This document shows positions 1 through 7,594 of a stretch of DNA of 64,000 nucleotides, in pieces. Position 1 is the stretch's first letter. Every line of letters begins with the position of its first letter. Source of the stretch: Shimwellia blattae DSM 4481 = NBRC 105725 (lineage in GTDB: Bacteria; Pseudomonadota; Gammaproteobacteria; Enterobacterales; Enterobacteriaceae); NCBI RefSeq assembly GCF_000262305.1, contig NC_017910.1, forward strand, positions 2,728,001 to 2,792,000, written 5' to 3'. The notes beneath the pieces are model-generated. The model worked only from the letters and a program-made list of their open reading frames with translations, did no database searches and had not been told where the DNA came from. The position numbers and the translations under genes were made by a program.

Positions 1-1
1 G

Positions 2-484
2 CGGGCAGCCGCGCTGCATGTCATGGGGGATCTGCTGGGTTCGGTGGGGGCCATTGTGGCCGCGGTAGTGATTATCACCACCGGCTGGACACCGATAGAT
101 CCTATCCTCTCGGTGCTGGTCTCCTGCCTGGTGCTGAAAAGTGCCTGGGGGCTCCTGAAAGAGAGCGTTAACGAATTACTGGAAGGCGCACCTGATGCCA
201 TCGACGTGGCGGCCCTCGCCCGGGATCTGGCCCGCGCCATTCCGGAGGTCCGCAACGTGCACCATGTGCATGTCTGGCTGGTGGGGGAAAAGCCGGTGCT
301 GACCCTTCATGTTCAGGTGATCCCGCCCCACGATCACGATGCGCTGCTGGCGCGGATCCATGCGTTTCTGGAGCATCACTACAGCATTGCCCACGCTACC
401 GTGCAGATGGAGTATCAGGCCTGCTGTGGCCCGGCGTGTGAGCTGAGCACCACCACGCCGGGCCATCACCATCACCACCACTAA
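2..484 (+). CDS. zitB: Zinc transporter ZitB, C-terminal part (cut by window edge)
   Basis: Cation diffusion facilitator that exports Zn2+ from the cytoplasm across the inner membrane in exchange for protons. The reading frame is open from base 2, so the first methionine at 23 is internal and the N-terminal transmembrane half lies outside the window. What remains holds the last membrane helices, including the HVMGDLLGS helix whose His and Asp are the CDF metal-site pair, and then a cytoplasmic ferredoxin-like domain with the HHVHVW and HVQVIPPHDHD motifs. The protein ends in a run of six histidines, typical of zinc carriers. It converges on nadA. In E. coli K-12 pnuC lies between the two genes; here only 27 bases separate the stop codons. 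Confidence 0.95.
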   Translation, partial: RAAALHVMGDLLGSVGAIVAAVVIITTGWTPIDPILSVLVSCLVLKSAWGLLKESVNELLEGAPDAIDVAALARDLARAIPEVRNVHHVHVWLVGEKPVLTLHVQVIPPHDHDALLARIHAFLEHHYSIAHATVQMEYQACCGPACELSTTTPGHHHHHH

Positions 485-497
485 CCGCAGCAGGCGG

Positions 498-519
498 ATG
501 CCTGACGGCGGTCAGGCAT
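498..519. terminator. Shared hairpin between convergent zitB and nadA
   Basis: Perfect 9-bp arms (ATGCCTGAC and GTCAGGCAT) with a 4-base loop. The right arm covers the nadA stop codon. A short T-rich stretch follows on the plus strand (CCCTTTT), so it may end zitB transcripts. The T-run is weak. Confidence 0.55.
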
Positions 520-1573
520 TCCCTTTTACGGCAACGCGTAACGACGCGGCGAAATCCAGCATCCGGTTTAGCGGTATCAGCGCCTTTTCACGCAGTGCAT
601 CCGCCACATGAATTTCATGGGCCGCCCCGCCCTGCTCAAGGCCCTGAGCAATGGCCTGTAACCCGTTCATTGCCATCCACGGGCAGTGGGCGCAACTGCG
701 GCAGGTGGCGCCCTCTCCTGCGGTGGGGGCTTCCAGCAGGATTTTTTCCGGGCAGGCCTGCTGCATTTTGTAAAAAATACCCCGATCTGTTGCAACAATC
801 AGGTGGCTGTGCGGTAGCGTTTTCGCTGCGGCAATCAGCTGGCTGGTGGAGCCCACCGCATCGGCCATATCAACCACCGCCTGGGGCGATTCCGGGTGTA
901 CCAGGATTGCCGCATCCGGGTAGAGCGCCTTCATGCGGGCCAGTGCCTGGGTTTTAAACTCGTCGTGAACAATGCACGCCCCCTGCCAGCACAGTACATC
1001 CGCGCCGGTCTGTTTGCGGACATAATTGCCCAGGTGACGATCCGGAGCCCAGAGAATTTTTTGCCCCAGACTATCGAGGTGTTCAATCAGCTCAACCGCA
1101 ATACTTGATGTCACCACCCAGTCTGCCCGGGCCTTAACTGCGGCGGAGGTGTTGGCATACACCACCACGGTGCGATCCGGGTGAGCATCGCAAAAGGCGC
1201 TAAATTCCGCTTCCGGGCAGCCCAGATCCAGCGAACACTCTGCCTGCAGGGTTGGCATCAGAATAGTTTTTTCCGGGCTCAGGATCTTCGCCGTTTCCCC
1301 CATAAAGCGGACCCCTGCCACCAGCAGTGTTGACGCCGGATGGTTAGCCCCGAAACGCGCCATCTCCAGTGAGTCTGCCACGCAGCCGCCGGTCTCTTCC
1401 GCCAGCGCCTGAATTTCCGGATCGGTGTAGTAGTGGGCAACCATCACCGCATTACGCTCGCGCAGCAGCTGTTTTATCTGGTCACGGTAGTGTTGCTTTT
1501 CAGCCGGGGTCAGCGGGGCGGGTTTGGCAGGGAAAGGATAAATCGCGGCCTGGGGATCAAACATTACGCTCAT
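512..1573 (-). CDS. nadA: Quinolinate synthase NadA
   Basis: Condenses iminoaspartate with dihydroxyacetone phosphate to quinolinate in de novo NAD synthesis, using an oxygen-sensitive [4Fe-4S] cluster in the cytoplasm. It has 353 residues against about 347 in E. coli. Cysteines fit the cluster ligands: Cys113 in LQAECSLDLGC, Cys199 in LCWQGACIVHD, and a C-x2-C-x2-C group at 290-296. Substrate-binding motifs HYYTDPEIQ and HPESPQ are present. The ATG at 1573 gives the family N-terminus MSVMFDP. A palindrome matching the NadR operator lies about 75 bases upstream. In E. coli it is followed by pnuC (nicotinamide riboside uptake), which is absent here. Confidence 0.97.
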   Translation of the reverse strand: MSVMFDPQAAIYPFPAKPAPLTPAEKQHYRDQIKQLLRERNAVMVAHYYTDPEIQALAEETGGCVADSLEMARFGANHPASTLLVAGVRFMGETAKILSPEKTILMPTLQAECSLDLGCPEAEFSAFCDAHPDRTVVVYANTSAAVKARADWVVTSSIAVELIEHLDSLGQKILWAPDRHLGNYVRKQTGADVLCWQGACIVHDEFKTQALARMKALYPDAAILVHPESPQAVVDMADAVGSTSQLIAAAKTLPHSHLIVATDRGIFYKMQQACPEKILLEAPTAGEGATCRSCAHCPWMAMNGLQAIAQGLEQGGAAHEIHVADALREKALIPLNRMLDFAASLRVAVKGNA

Positions 1574-1646
1574 GGTGCTTTCTCGTTTTGCTCGCTTAAC
1601 GATAACAGCCGGATATTGCGATATACGGACGTATACCGACCGCTGT

Positions 1647-1664
1647 TGTTTTCTATACTAAACA
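1647..1664. promoter_or_regulatory. NadR operator upstream of nadA
   Basis: The 18-mer TGTTTTCTATACTAAACA fits the known NadR (NadI) box TGTTTA-N6-TAAACA with one mismatch in the left half. It lies 74-91 bases upstream of the nadA start, where NadR represses nadA in E. coli and Salmonella when NAD is plentiful. Inference from sequence match and position. Confidence 0.8.
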
Positions 1665-1769
1665 AGATAGCCGATCATGAGGGAAATGTCGTCAGTTATT
1701 TCCCCTGCCGGGATGCGGGTAAGAGGAGAAAACGGGGAATGGCGGGCGTGTGGGGCTGAGGGAATGGCA

Positions 1770-1826
1770 CATAGCAAAAAGGCGCCTTTAGGGCGCCTTT
1801 CTACATAATGGTGGGTCGTGCAGGAT
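1770..1826 (-). repeat. 57-bp direct repeat, distal copy: tRNA-Lys 3' end plus terminator
   Basis: Exact copy of 1930-1986 at an offset of 160 bases. Bases 1809-1826 repeat the last 18 nt of tRNA-Lys including CCA, and 1776-1802 repeat the Rho-independent hairpin (GGCGCC arms with a T-run). No tRNA body is attached. The arrangement resembles the tRNA-3'-end repeats downstream of tyrT in E. coli. Confidence 0.9.
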
Positions 1827-1929
1827 GACCCGGCTTGCGCCTCGCCCTACGGGCCGTCGCCTTACGGCTCCGTTGTCTCGCCAGGGCTCGACTCGACCTG
1901 CTGCAGGTTCGAACCCTGCACGGTCAGCG
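1827..1929. other. 103-bp segment between the two tRNA-Lys 3'-end repeats
   Basis: GC-rich, no open reading frame. It contains a palindromic T-arm-like sequence (GCAGGTTCGAACCCTGC, 1903-1919), as if it keeps part of a second tRNA-like unit, and tracts of the kind seen in enterobacterial intergenic repeats. No integrase or other mobile gene is present. Confidence 0.5.
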
Positions 1930-1986
1930 CATAGCAAAAAGGCGCCTTTAGGGCGCCTTTCTACATAATGGTGGGTCGTGCAGGAT
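1930..1986 (-). repeat. 57-bp direct repeat, proximal copy with the terminator of the Lys/Val tRNA operon
   Basis: Overlaps the 3' end of the last tRNA-Lys (1969-1986) and continues through a hairpin at 1936-1962 (AAAGGCGCC / GGCGCCTTT, then a T-run on the minus strand) that should end the tRNA transcript. Identical to 1770-1826, so the operon has two terminators in series. Confidence 0.9.
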
Positions 1987-2044
1987 TCGAACCTGCGACC
2001 AATTGATTAAAAGTCAACTGCTCTACCAACTGAGCTAACGACCC
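1969..2044 (-). tRNA. lysQ: tRNA-Lys(UUU), seventh gene of the operon
   Basis: 76 nt with encoded CCA, anticodon TTT in the CTTTTAA loop, T-arm GGTTCGAATCC. Last gene of the operon; its 3' end takes part in the 57-bp repeat. Named by position relative to E. coli. Confidence 0.97.
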
Positions 2045-2101
2045 ACACCAGAACAACACATTGTATACTGCTTACTTCACCGGCCATCCCATCATCGAAA
2101 A

Positions 2102-2177
2102 TGGTGGGTCGTGCAGGATTCGAACCTGCGACCAATTGATTAAAAGTCAACTGCTCTACCAACTGAGCTAACGACCC
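2102..2177 (-). tRNA. lysZ: tRNA-Lys(UUU)
   Basis: Identical in sequence to the other four tRNA-Lys copies. 76 nt, CCA encoded, anticodon TTT. Sixth gene of the operon. Confidence 0.97.
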
Positions 2178-2236
2178 ATACCGGAATAACACATTATAAA
2201 CTACTTACTTCACTAACCATCACTCTCAGTCGAGAA

Positions 2237-2312
2237 TGGTGGGTCGTGCAGGATTCGAACCTGCGACCAATTGATTAAAAGTCAACTGCTCTACCAACTG
2301 AGCTAACGACCC
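2237..2312 (-). tRNA. lysY: tRNA-Lys(UUU)
   Basis: Same 76-nt sequence as its neighbours. It follows tRNA-Val with a 4-base spacer, so the two must be cut from one precursor. Confidence 0.97.
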
Positions 2313-2316
2313 GAAG

Positions 2317-2392
2317 TGGTGGGTGATGACGGGATCGAACCGCCGACCCTCTCCTTGTAAGGGAGATGCTCTCCCAGCTGAGCTAATCACCC
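2317..2392 (-). tRNA. valZ: tRNA-Val(UAC)
   Basis: 76 nt with encoded CCA and anticodon TAC (loop CTTACAA). The anticodon stem reads TCTCC/GGGAGA-like, and the gene is identical to the second tRNA-Val at 2587-2662. Confidence 0.97.
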
Positions 2393-2507
2393 ACTTCGTA
2401 CTGCTTCAGACTATTACCGCTGACAGCTGAATCAGCAATAATATTTTGACTGGACGCTGACCGGACAACGCAATCTTTTACACCACTAACCATTTTGTCA
2501 TCGAAAA

Positions 2508-2583
2508 TGGTGGGTCGTGCAGGATTCGAACCTGCGACCAATTGATTAAAAGTCAACTGCTCTACCAACTGAGCTAACGACCC
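2508..2583 (-). tRNA. lysW: tRNA-Lys(UUU)
   Basis: 76 nt, anticodon TTT, CCA encoded. It sits 3 bases from tRNA-Val at 2587-2662, repeating the Val-Lys tandem unit of this operon. Confidence 0.97.
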
Positions 2584-2586
2584 AAG

Positions 2587-2662
2587 TGGTGGGTGATGAC
2601 GGGATCGAACCGCCGACCCTCTCCTTGTAAGGGAGATGCTCTCCCAGCTGAGCTAATCACCC
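2587..2662 (-). tRNA. valT: tRNA-Val(UAC)
   Basis: 76 nt, anticodon TAC, CCA encoded. Second gene of the operon; identical to valZ. Confidence 0.97.
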
Positions 2663-2698
2663 ACTTGGTACTGCGTTCAGAATCACTCTGCCTGAGAA

Positions 2699-2774
2699 TG
2701 GTGGGTCGTGCAGGATTCGAACCTGCGACCAATTGATTAAAAGTCAACTGCTCTACCAACTGAGCTAACGACCC
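2699..2774 (-). tRNA. lysT: tRNA-Lys(UUU), first gene of the operon
   Basis: 76 nt, anticodon TTT, CCA encoded. Order Lys-Val-Lys-Val-Lys-Lys-Lys is the same as lysT-valT-lysW-valZ-lysY-lysZ-lysQ in E. coli. Confidence 0.97.
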
Positions 2775-2823
2775 ATTCTGACTCGCCACTGGCTAACTCG
2801 GTATCCTGTGGCAACGGCGGCAT

Positions 2824-2851
2824 ATATTACTGATTTAAGATGATGACGCAA
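2824..2851 (-). promoter_or_regulatory. Probable promoter of the Lys/Val tRNA operon
   Basis: On the minus strand TTGCGT (2846-2851) and TAATAT (2824-2829) are separated by 16 bases, followed by a GC-rich discriminator (GCCGCCG) of the kind linked to stringent control. It lies about 50 bases before the first tRNA and just downstream of cpoB. Inferred from sequence only. Confidence 0.5.
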
Positions 2852-2937
2852 CAAAAATTTTCAACCAGACCGCTCAACTGTACAGGATTCACGCGGCCAG
2901 ACCAGAAAGCCAGCGATATCTGATCAAGCCGCGCGCA

Positions 2938-3723
2938 TTACTGAGCACTGAGGCGTTTTTGCGCCTGCTTTGCCGCATCGGTGCCCGGGTATTTCGCGAC
3001 CACCTGCTGGTACACGGCCTGTGCTTTAGCCGTGTCGCCTTTGTCCTGCATAATCACCCCCACCTTAAGCATCGCATCGCTCGCTTTGGGTGATTTCGGG
3101 TAATTTTTCGCCACACCGGCAAAATAATACAGCGCGTCGTCTTTCTTCCCTTTGTTGTAATTCAACTGACCCAGCCAGTAATTGGCATTCGGCTGGTAGG
3201 TTGAATCCGGGTAACGCTTCACAAAGTTCTGAAACGCCGTCATAGCCTCATCCTGGCGGGACTTATCCTGCACCAGGGCAACGGCTGCATTATAGTCGGT
3301 ATTGGCATCACCAGACTGAACAGGCGCACTCGCAGCACCGCTACTGCTTTGCGCAGCCCCGCTGTCGCTGCTCTGCTGGGCGGAGCCGCTCTGTGTCGCA
3401 TTGCTTTGAGATGAACTGCTCAGGCTGTCCATCTGCAGCAGGATCTGCCGCTGGCGCTCCACCACCTGATTCAGCTGATACTGGCTCTCCTGGATCTGTC
3501 CACGCAGAGTATCAATATCGTTCTGGTTTTCGGTGAGTTGTTGCTGGAGCTGGGTTAAAAGTTGACTGTGAGCGTTAGAAATACGCTCGAGTTGCGTGAC
3601 CCGGTCTTCAACCGAGCCAGAGCCTACATCACTGATTGGCGCCTGGGCATTAGCGGCCCAGGGGGCCGCTACGCCAACCAGTAACGACAGACTCAACAGG
3701 TGAGGTCTGAAGTTACTGATCAT
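2938..3723 (-). CDS. cpoB: Cell division coordinator CpoB (YbgF)
   Basis: Periplasmic protein that binds TolA and links the Tol machine to PBP1B-driven septal peptidoglycan synthesis. It has 261 residues against 263 in E. coli. It shows a signal peptide with cleavage around ANA|QAP at 26-27, a Gln-rich trimerising coiled coil at about 35-105, a low-complexity Ser/Ala/Gln linker at about 105-145, and a C-terminal domain of three TPR repeats (for example DYNAAVALVQDK, PDSTYQPNANYWLGQ, YPKSPKASDAMLKVG). Last gene of the tol-pal cluster, 9 bases after pal. Confidence 0.96.
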   Translation of the reverse strand: MISNFRPHLLSLSLLVGVAAPWAANAQAPISDVGSGSVEDRVTQLERISNAHSQLLTQLQQQLTENQNDIDTLRGQIQESQYQLNQVVERQRQILLQMDSLSSSSQSNATQSGSAQQSSDSGAAQSSSGAASAPVQSGDANTDYNAAVALVQDKSRQDEAMTAFQNFVKRYPDSTYQPNANYWLGQLNYNKGKKDDALYYFAGVAKNYPKSPKASDAMLKVGVIMQDKGDTAKAQAVYQQVVAKYPGTDAAKQAQKRLSAQ

Positions 3724-3732
3724 GTCATTCTC

Positions 3733-4263
3733 TTAGTAAACCAGTACGGCACGACGGTTTTTAGCATAGGCTGCTTCGTCATGACCCAGCACTGCTGGTT
3801 TTTCTTTACCGTAAGAAACAATGGAGATCTGGTCAGCAGAAACGCCTTTGCCCTGCAGGTACATTTTCACTGCGTTGGCGCGACGCTCGCCCAGCGCGAT
3901 GTTGTATTCCGGCGTACCGCGTTCGTCCGCATGACCTTCGATGGTCACTTTGTAAGACGGGTTGCTGCGCAGGAAGCTGGAATGCGCATCCAGCATGGAC
4001 GCAAATTCAGAGCTGATATCGTATTTATCCAGGCCGAAATATACGATGTTGTTCTGTTGCAGCTGCTGCATCTGCAGACGCGCCTGCTCTTCAGAAGACA
4101 GGTTGCTGCCGTTAGCACCGCTGTTAGCATCCATACCAGTGCCGGCGCCCAGCATACCTTCACCGCTCTGGTCGTTGCTGGCGTTCTTGTTAGAACTACA
4201 TGCGGCGATTGCCATAACAGGCAGTGCCAGCATAAGCCCCTTCAGCACTTTGTTCAGTTGCAT
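3733..4263 (-). CDS. pal: Peptidoglycan-associated lipoprotein Pal
   Basis: Outer-membrane lipoprotein that binds diaminopimelate in peptidoglycan and TolB, helping the outer membrane constrict at division. It has 176 residues against 173 in E. coli; the extra residues are in the Asn/Gly-rich linker. The lipobox VMAIAAC puts the acylated Cys at position 22. The OmpA-like domain covers about 70-176 with the motif GHADERGTPEYNIALGERRA, whose Asp and Arg bind peptidoglycan. Between tolB and cpoB. Confidence 0.97.
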   Translation of the reverse strand: MQLNKVLKGLMLALPVMAIAACSSNKNASNDQSGEGMLGAGTGMDANSGANGSNLSSEEQARLQMQQLQQNNIVYFGLDKYDISSEFASMLDAHSSFLRSNPSYKVTIEGHADERGTPEYNIALGERRANAVKMYLQGKGVSADQISIVSYGKEKPAVLGHDEAAYAKNRRAVLVY

Positions 4264-4294
4264 TTCTTAATCCTTACTCATCAATATTTTATTA

Positions 4295-5587
4295 TTAAAG
4301 ATACGGAGACCAGGCAGGGAATTTAACCTGTCCATCAGTCGCCGGAAGACGCGCTTTGAAACGTCCGTCAGTGGATACCAGGTTCAGCACGGATCCCATC
4401 CCCTGAGAAGAGCTGTAGATAACCATAGTGCCGTTGGGAGCCAGACTTGGCGTTTCATCCAGGAACGTTGACGACAACACTTGTACGCCACCCGCTGCCA
4501 GATCCTGTTTGGCGATATGCTGCGCCCCGTTAGCGGAGCTTACCATCACCATAAATTTACCGTCAGTGCTGACATCTGCATCCTGGTTCTGGTTACCTTC
4601 CCAGGAAATACGCTGTGCGGCACCGCCGTTAATATTCACTTTATACACCTGCGGACGCCCTGCCTGGTCAGAGGTGAAGGCCAGGTTCTGGCTGTCCGGG
4701 AACCAGCTCGGCTCCGTGTTATTGCTGCGACCGTTAGTCACCTGGCGGATCTGGCCGGAGCCAAGGTCCATCACGTACAGGTTCAGGCTGCCGGTTTTAG
4801 ACAATGCGAAAGCCAGTTTTGTACCGTCCGGTGAGAACGCCGGTGCCCCGTTATGCTGCGGGAAGGAAGCTATCTGGCGTACCGCGCCATTAGACAGTGT
4901 CTGAACCACCAGCGCAGAACGGCCACTTTCGAAGGTAACATAGGCCAGTTTGCTGCCGTCCGGAGACCATGCCGGAGACATCAGCGGCTGGGATGAACGG
5001 TGAACCACAAACTGGTTGTAGCCGTCGTAATCAGACACACGCAGTTCATAAGGGAACTGGCCGCCTTTATTCTGGACAACATAAGCAATACGGGTACGGA
5101 ACGCGCCTTTAATACCGGTCAGCTTTTCGAATACTTCATCGCTGGCAGTATGGGAGGCGTAACGCAGCCACTGCTTGTTCACTTTGTAGGAGTTCTGCGC
5201 AATCACCGTACCCGGTGCTGCGCCGGTATCCACCAGCTGGTAAGCCACTGTGTAGCTGCCATCGCCATTTGGGGTTACCTGGCCGACAACCACCGCATCC
5301 ACCCCGAGCGCAGACCACGCCGCAGGCTGAACTTCCTGAGCAGAACCCGGCTGTTGCGGAAGACGGGCGCGATCAAGCGGGTTGAATTTACCGCTGTTGC
5401 GCAGGTCGGCTGCGACAATACCGCCGAGATCCGCAGGTGCAGCACCAGGGCCCGCCCATTTAAACGGCGCAACACCGATAGGACGCGCTGAATCCACCCC
5501 CTGGGTGATTTCAATACGCACTTCTGCGTGCAGGACTGCGGCCCACAACATCAGAAAACTTAACGCTACTTTTAATGCCTGCTTCAT
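4295..5587 (-). CDS. tolB: Tol-Pal system protein TolB
   Basis: Periplasmic component that alternates between Pal and the TolA/OmpF side of the Tol-Pal machine. The chosen ATG at 5587 gives the 430-residue family length and a normal signal peptide (MKQALKVAL, cleavage at VLHA|EVRI); an in-frame ATG at 5617 would add ten unlikely residues. It has an N-terminal alpha/beta domain (about 22-160) and then a six-bladed beta-propeller with repeated SPAWSPDGSKLAYV-type WD40-like motifs. It ends in KFPAWSPYL as in E. coli. Confidence 0.97.
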   Translation of the reverse strand: MKQALKVALSFLMLWAAVLHAEVRIEITQGVDSARPIGVAPFKWAGPGAAPADLGGIVAADLRNSGKFNPLDRARLPQQPGSAQEVQPAAWSALGVDAVVVGQVTPNGDGSYTVAYQLVDTGAAPGTVIAQNSYKVNKQWLRYASHTASDEVFEKLTGIKGAFRTRIAYVVQNKGGQFPYELRVSDYDGYNQFVVHRSSQPLMSPAWSPDGSKLAYVTFESGRSALVVQTLSNGAVRQIASFPQHNGAPAFSPDGTKLAFALSKTGSLNLYVMDLGSGQIRQVTNGRSNNTEPSWFPDSQNLAFTSDQAGRPQVYKVNINGGAAQRISWEGNQNQDADVSTDGKFMVMVSSANGAQHIAKQDLAAGGVQVLSSTFLDETPSLAPNGTMVIYSSSQGMGSVLNLVSTDGRFKARLPATDGQVKFPAWSPYL

Positions 5588-5688
5588 CATATCTCCCATA
5601 CCCAGGCAAAACGCCACGATAATTTAGCAGAATGTTAACAAACTGAAATAAACAAAACTACCAAAACCCGGGGGACTCAGCCGGTGTC

Positions 5689-5716
5689 GTTTCCTCCCCC
5701 ACCCGGGGAAGGAAAA
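5689..5716 (-). other. Hairpin in the tolA-tolB gap
   Basis: On the minus strand TTTTCCTTCCCC can pair with GGGGGAGGAAA across a short GGT loop, directly after the tolA stop. It may trim or partly end the tolQRA transcript before tolB, which in E. coli has its own promoter. Function not shown by the sequence. Confidence 0.35.
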
Positions 5717-5721
5717 CGTCA

Positions 5722-7125
5722 TTACGGTTTAAAGTCCAGCGGTGCATTCTTAAAGACTTCATAGACAGCGTCACTCGGCGGCTTAGGAATTCTTGCCTGC
5801 TTAGCGGCGGTCACCGCGGCCTGGCAGAGTGCCGGATCGCCACCTTCGGAGGTTACGTCCTTCACCAGGCCATCACGGGCAAGTTTAATCCGCAGAGTAC
5901 AAGTTTTGCCCGCGTAAGAAGCGGCATCGTAAAATTTGTTCTCAATTGCGGCTTTAATCTGCCCTGCGTAGCTGTCTATTTCGCCTTTCGTCGCCCCATT
6001 TTTACCGCCACCGGAACCGGCAGTCGCACCAGATGCGCCTTTCCCGCCCCCGGCTTTAGGGGCATTTTTACCCGAGCTCAGATCGCCCAGTAAATCATCC
6101 ACCCCGGCTGCGGCAGCTTTCGCGGCAGCGGCCTTTTCAGCAGCGGCTTTCTTCGCTGCAGCTGCTTTTTCCGCTGCGGCCGCTTTTGCGGCGGCGGCTT
6201 TCTCGGCGGCAGCCTTATCTGCAGCTGCTTTTTCTGCAGCCGCCTTTTCAGCTGCGGCAGCTTTGGCAGCAGCCGCTTTTTCCGCTTTCTCAGCAGCAGC
6301 CTTTTCGGCCGCAGCCGCTTTGTCAGCAGCGGCTTTCTCTGCTTTCTCGGCGGCAGCCTTTTCAGCCGCGGCAGCTTTGGCGGCCGCCGCTTTTTCAGCT
6401 TTCTCAGCAGCAGCCTTTTCAGCCGCAGCCGCTTTGTCAGCAGCGGCTTTCTCTGCTTTCTCGGCGGCAGCCTTTTCGGCTGCGGCAGCTTTAGCAGCCG
6501 CCGCTTTCTGAGCCTGCTTTTCTGCTTCCTGCTGGGCTTTCTTCTGTGCATCTGCGGCTTTAGCGGCCGCTTCCTGCTGGGCTTTTTTCAGCGCCAGTGC
6601 GTCGGCGGCAGCTTTCTTCGCCGCCTCCTGGGCTTCTCTGGCTGCATCGGCTTTCGCCCGTTCTGCTGCCTGTTTTGCCGCCTGTTCAGCCTGTTTTTGC
6701 TGCTCCGCGGCTTTTTCGGCAGCCTGTTTCGCTGCCTGCTCAGCCTGCTTAGCGGCCTCCGCCGCCTGAAGCTGTGCTTTTTCCTGGGCCTGCAGGCGCT
6801 CTTTCTCAAGCTGTTTCAGGCGCGCCTGTTCGGCTGCCTGTTTTTCCTGCAACTCTTTTGCCTGCTGTGCGGCCTGCTTTTCCCGTTGCTCTGCGGCACG
6901 CTTGCTGCTTGCCTGCTGCTGTTGCTGTCGGTTGTACTGTTGTACAACGGCACCGGGATCCACCATAACCGCATCAATGGAGGAGCCACCTCCCCCACCG
7001 GCGCTGGCGTCAATCTGCTCATCGAACGAACTCCAGATCAGTACCGCAATCAGAATTAAGTGCAGTACGCCTGAAACAATTATCGCCCGTTTGAGCTTAT
7101 CGTTTTCTTCGGATGCCTTTGACAC
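5722..7125 (-). CDS. tolA: Tol-Pal system protein TolA
   Basis: Inner-membrane protein that spans the periplasm and passes proton-motive-force energy from TolQR to TolB, Pal and CpoB. It is also the usual import route for group A colicins and filamentous phage. It has one transmembrane helix (about 14-34), a Gly5 hinge at 43-47, a very long Ala/Lys/Glu/Gln helix (about 60-340) and a C-terminal globular domain (about 375-467) with the disulphide cysteines in SYAGKTCTLRIK and PALCQAA. It has 467 residues against 421 in E. coli; the excess lies in the helical domain, where four 19-residue units stand in tandem. Confidence 0.97.
   Translation of the reverse strand: MSKASEENDKLKRAIIVSGVLHLILIAVLIWSSFDEQIDASAGGGGGSSIDAVMVDPGAVVQQYNRQQQQQASSKRAAEQREKQAAQQAKELQEKQAAEQARLKQLEKERLQAQEKAQLQAAEAAKQAEQAAKQAAEKAAEQQKQAEQAAKQAAERAKADAAREAQEAAKKAAADALALKKAQQEAAAKAADAQKKAQQEAEKQAQKAAAAKAAAAEKAAAEKAEKAAADKAAAAEKAAAEKAEKAAAAKAAAAEKAAAEKAEKAAADKAAAAEKAAAEKAEKAAAAKAAAAEKAAAEKAAADKAAAEKAAAAKAAAAEKAAAAKKAAAEKAAAAKAAAAGVDDLLGDLSSGKNAPKAGGGKGASGATAGSGGGKNGATKGEIDSYAGQIKAAIENKFYDAASYAGKTCTLRIKLARDGLVKDVTSEGGDPALCQAAVTAAKQARIPKPPSDAVYEVFKNAPLDFKP
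6232..6459 (-). repeat. Tandem 57-bp repeat inside tolA
   Basis: Encodes residues 223-298 of TolA as four copies of a 19-residue unit KAEKAAA[D/A]KAAAAEKAAAE. The eighth residue alternates D, A, D, A, and the DNA is most alike at a 114-bp period, so a two-unit block appears to have been duplicated. All copies keep frame and helix-forming composition, changing only the length of the periplasmic arm. Confidence 0.9.
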
Positions 7126-7162
7126 TCTTGGTTCCCAAAAACAGTTAACCCTTCACCCGCTG

Positions 7163-7591
7163 TCAGATAGGCTGCGTCATCAGTCCGACTGATTTCACAC
7201 CTGCCTGATGCAGCAAATTCAGCGCTTTAATAATTTCATCGTAAGGTACTTCTTTGGCGCCACCTATCAGGAAAACCGTTTTCGGGTTAGCCTGGAGGCG
7301 ACGTTGCGCTTCAGCAATGACCTGCTCCGCAGGTAGCTGGCTCATACGGTCATGATCAACCACAACACTGTACTGGCCTACCCCGGAAACTTCGATAATT
7401 ACCGGCGGCTCATCATTACTGGCAACGGTTTTGGATTCGGTTGCATCCGGCAGATCAACCTCCACGCTCTGGGTGATGATGGGTGCGGTCGCCATAAAGA
7501 TCAGCACCAGCACCAGCAGCACATCGAGCAGCGGAACAATATTGATTTCAGACTTAACCTCACGCCGGCCCCGCCCGCGAACTCTGGCCAT
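7163..7591 (-). CDS. tolR: Tol-Pal system protein TolR
   Basis: Inner-membrane ExbD-family subunit that forms the TolQR proton channel energising TolA. It has 142 residues, the same as E. coli. A basic cytoplasmic N-terminus (RGRGRR) precedes one transmembrane helix (about 18-38) with the conserved proton-site Asp in NIVPLLDVLLVL (residue 23), then a periplasmic domain ending KSVGLMTQPI. It starts 3 bases after the tolQ stop. Confidence 0.97.
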   Translation of the reverse strand: MARVRGRGRREVKSEINIVPLLDVLLVLVLIFMATAPIITQSVEVDLPDATESKTVASNDEPPVIIEVSGVGQYSVVVDHDRMSQLPAEQVIAEAQRRLQANPKTVFLIGGAKEVPYDEIIKALNLLHQAGVKSVGLMTQPI

Positions 7592-7594
7592 GAC

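Noticed and set aside
1770..2774. Possible genomic island at the tRNA-Lys cluster
   Set aside because: The 18-bp tRNA end is duplicated but only about 100 bases lie between the copies, with no integrase or cargo. At most a scar.
2007..2789. Short open frames encoding repeated SLAQLVEQLTFN peptides
   Set aside because: These are translations of tRNA-Lys genes, a well-known annotation artefact.
6078..6551. Alternative frames through the tolA repeat (for example a 157-codon Arg/Lys/Pro-rich frame)
   Set aside because: Low-complexity shadows of the Ala/Lys/Glu repeat in TolA, with no start signal.
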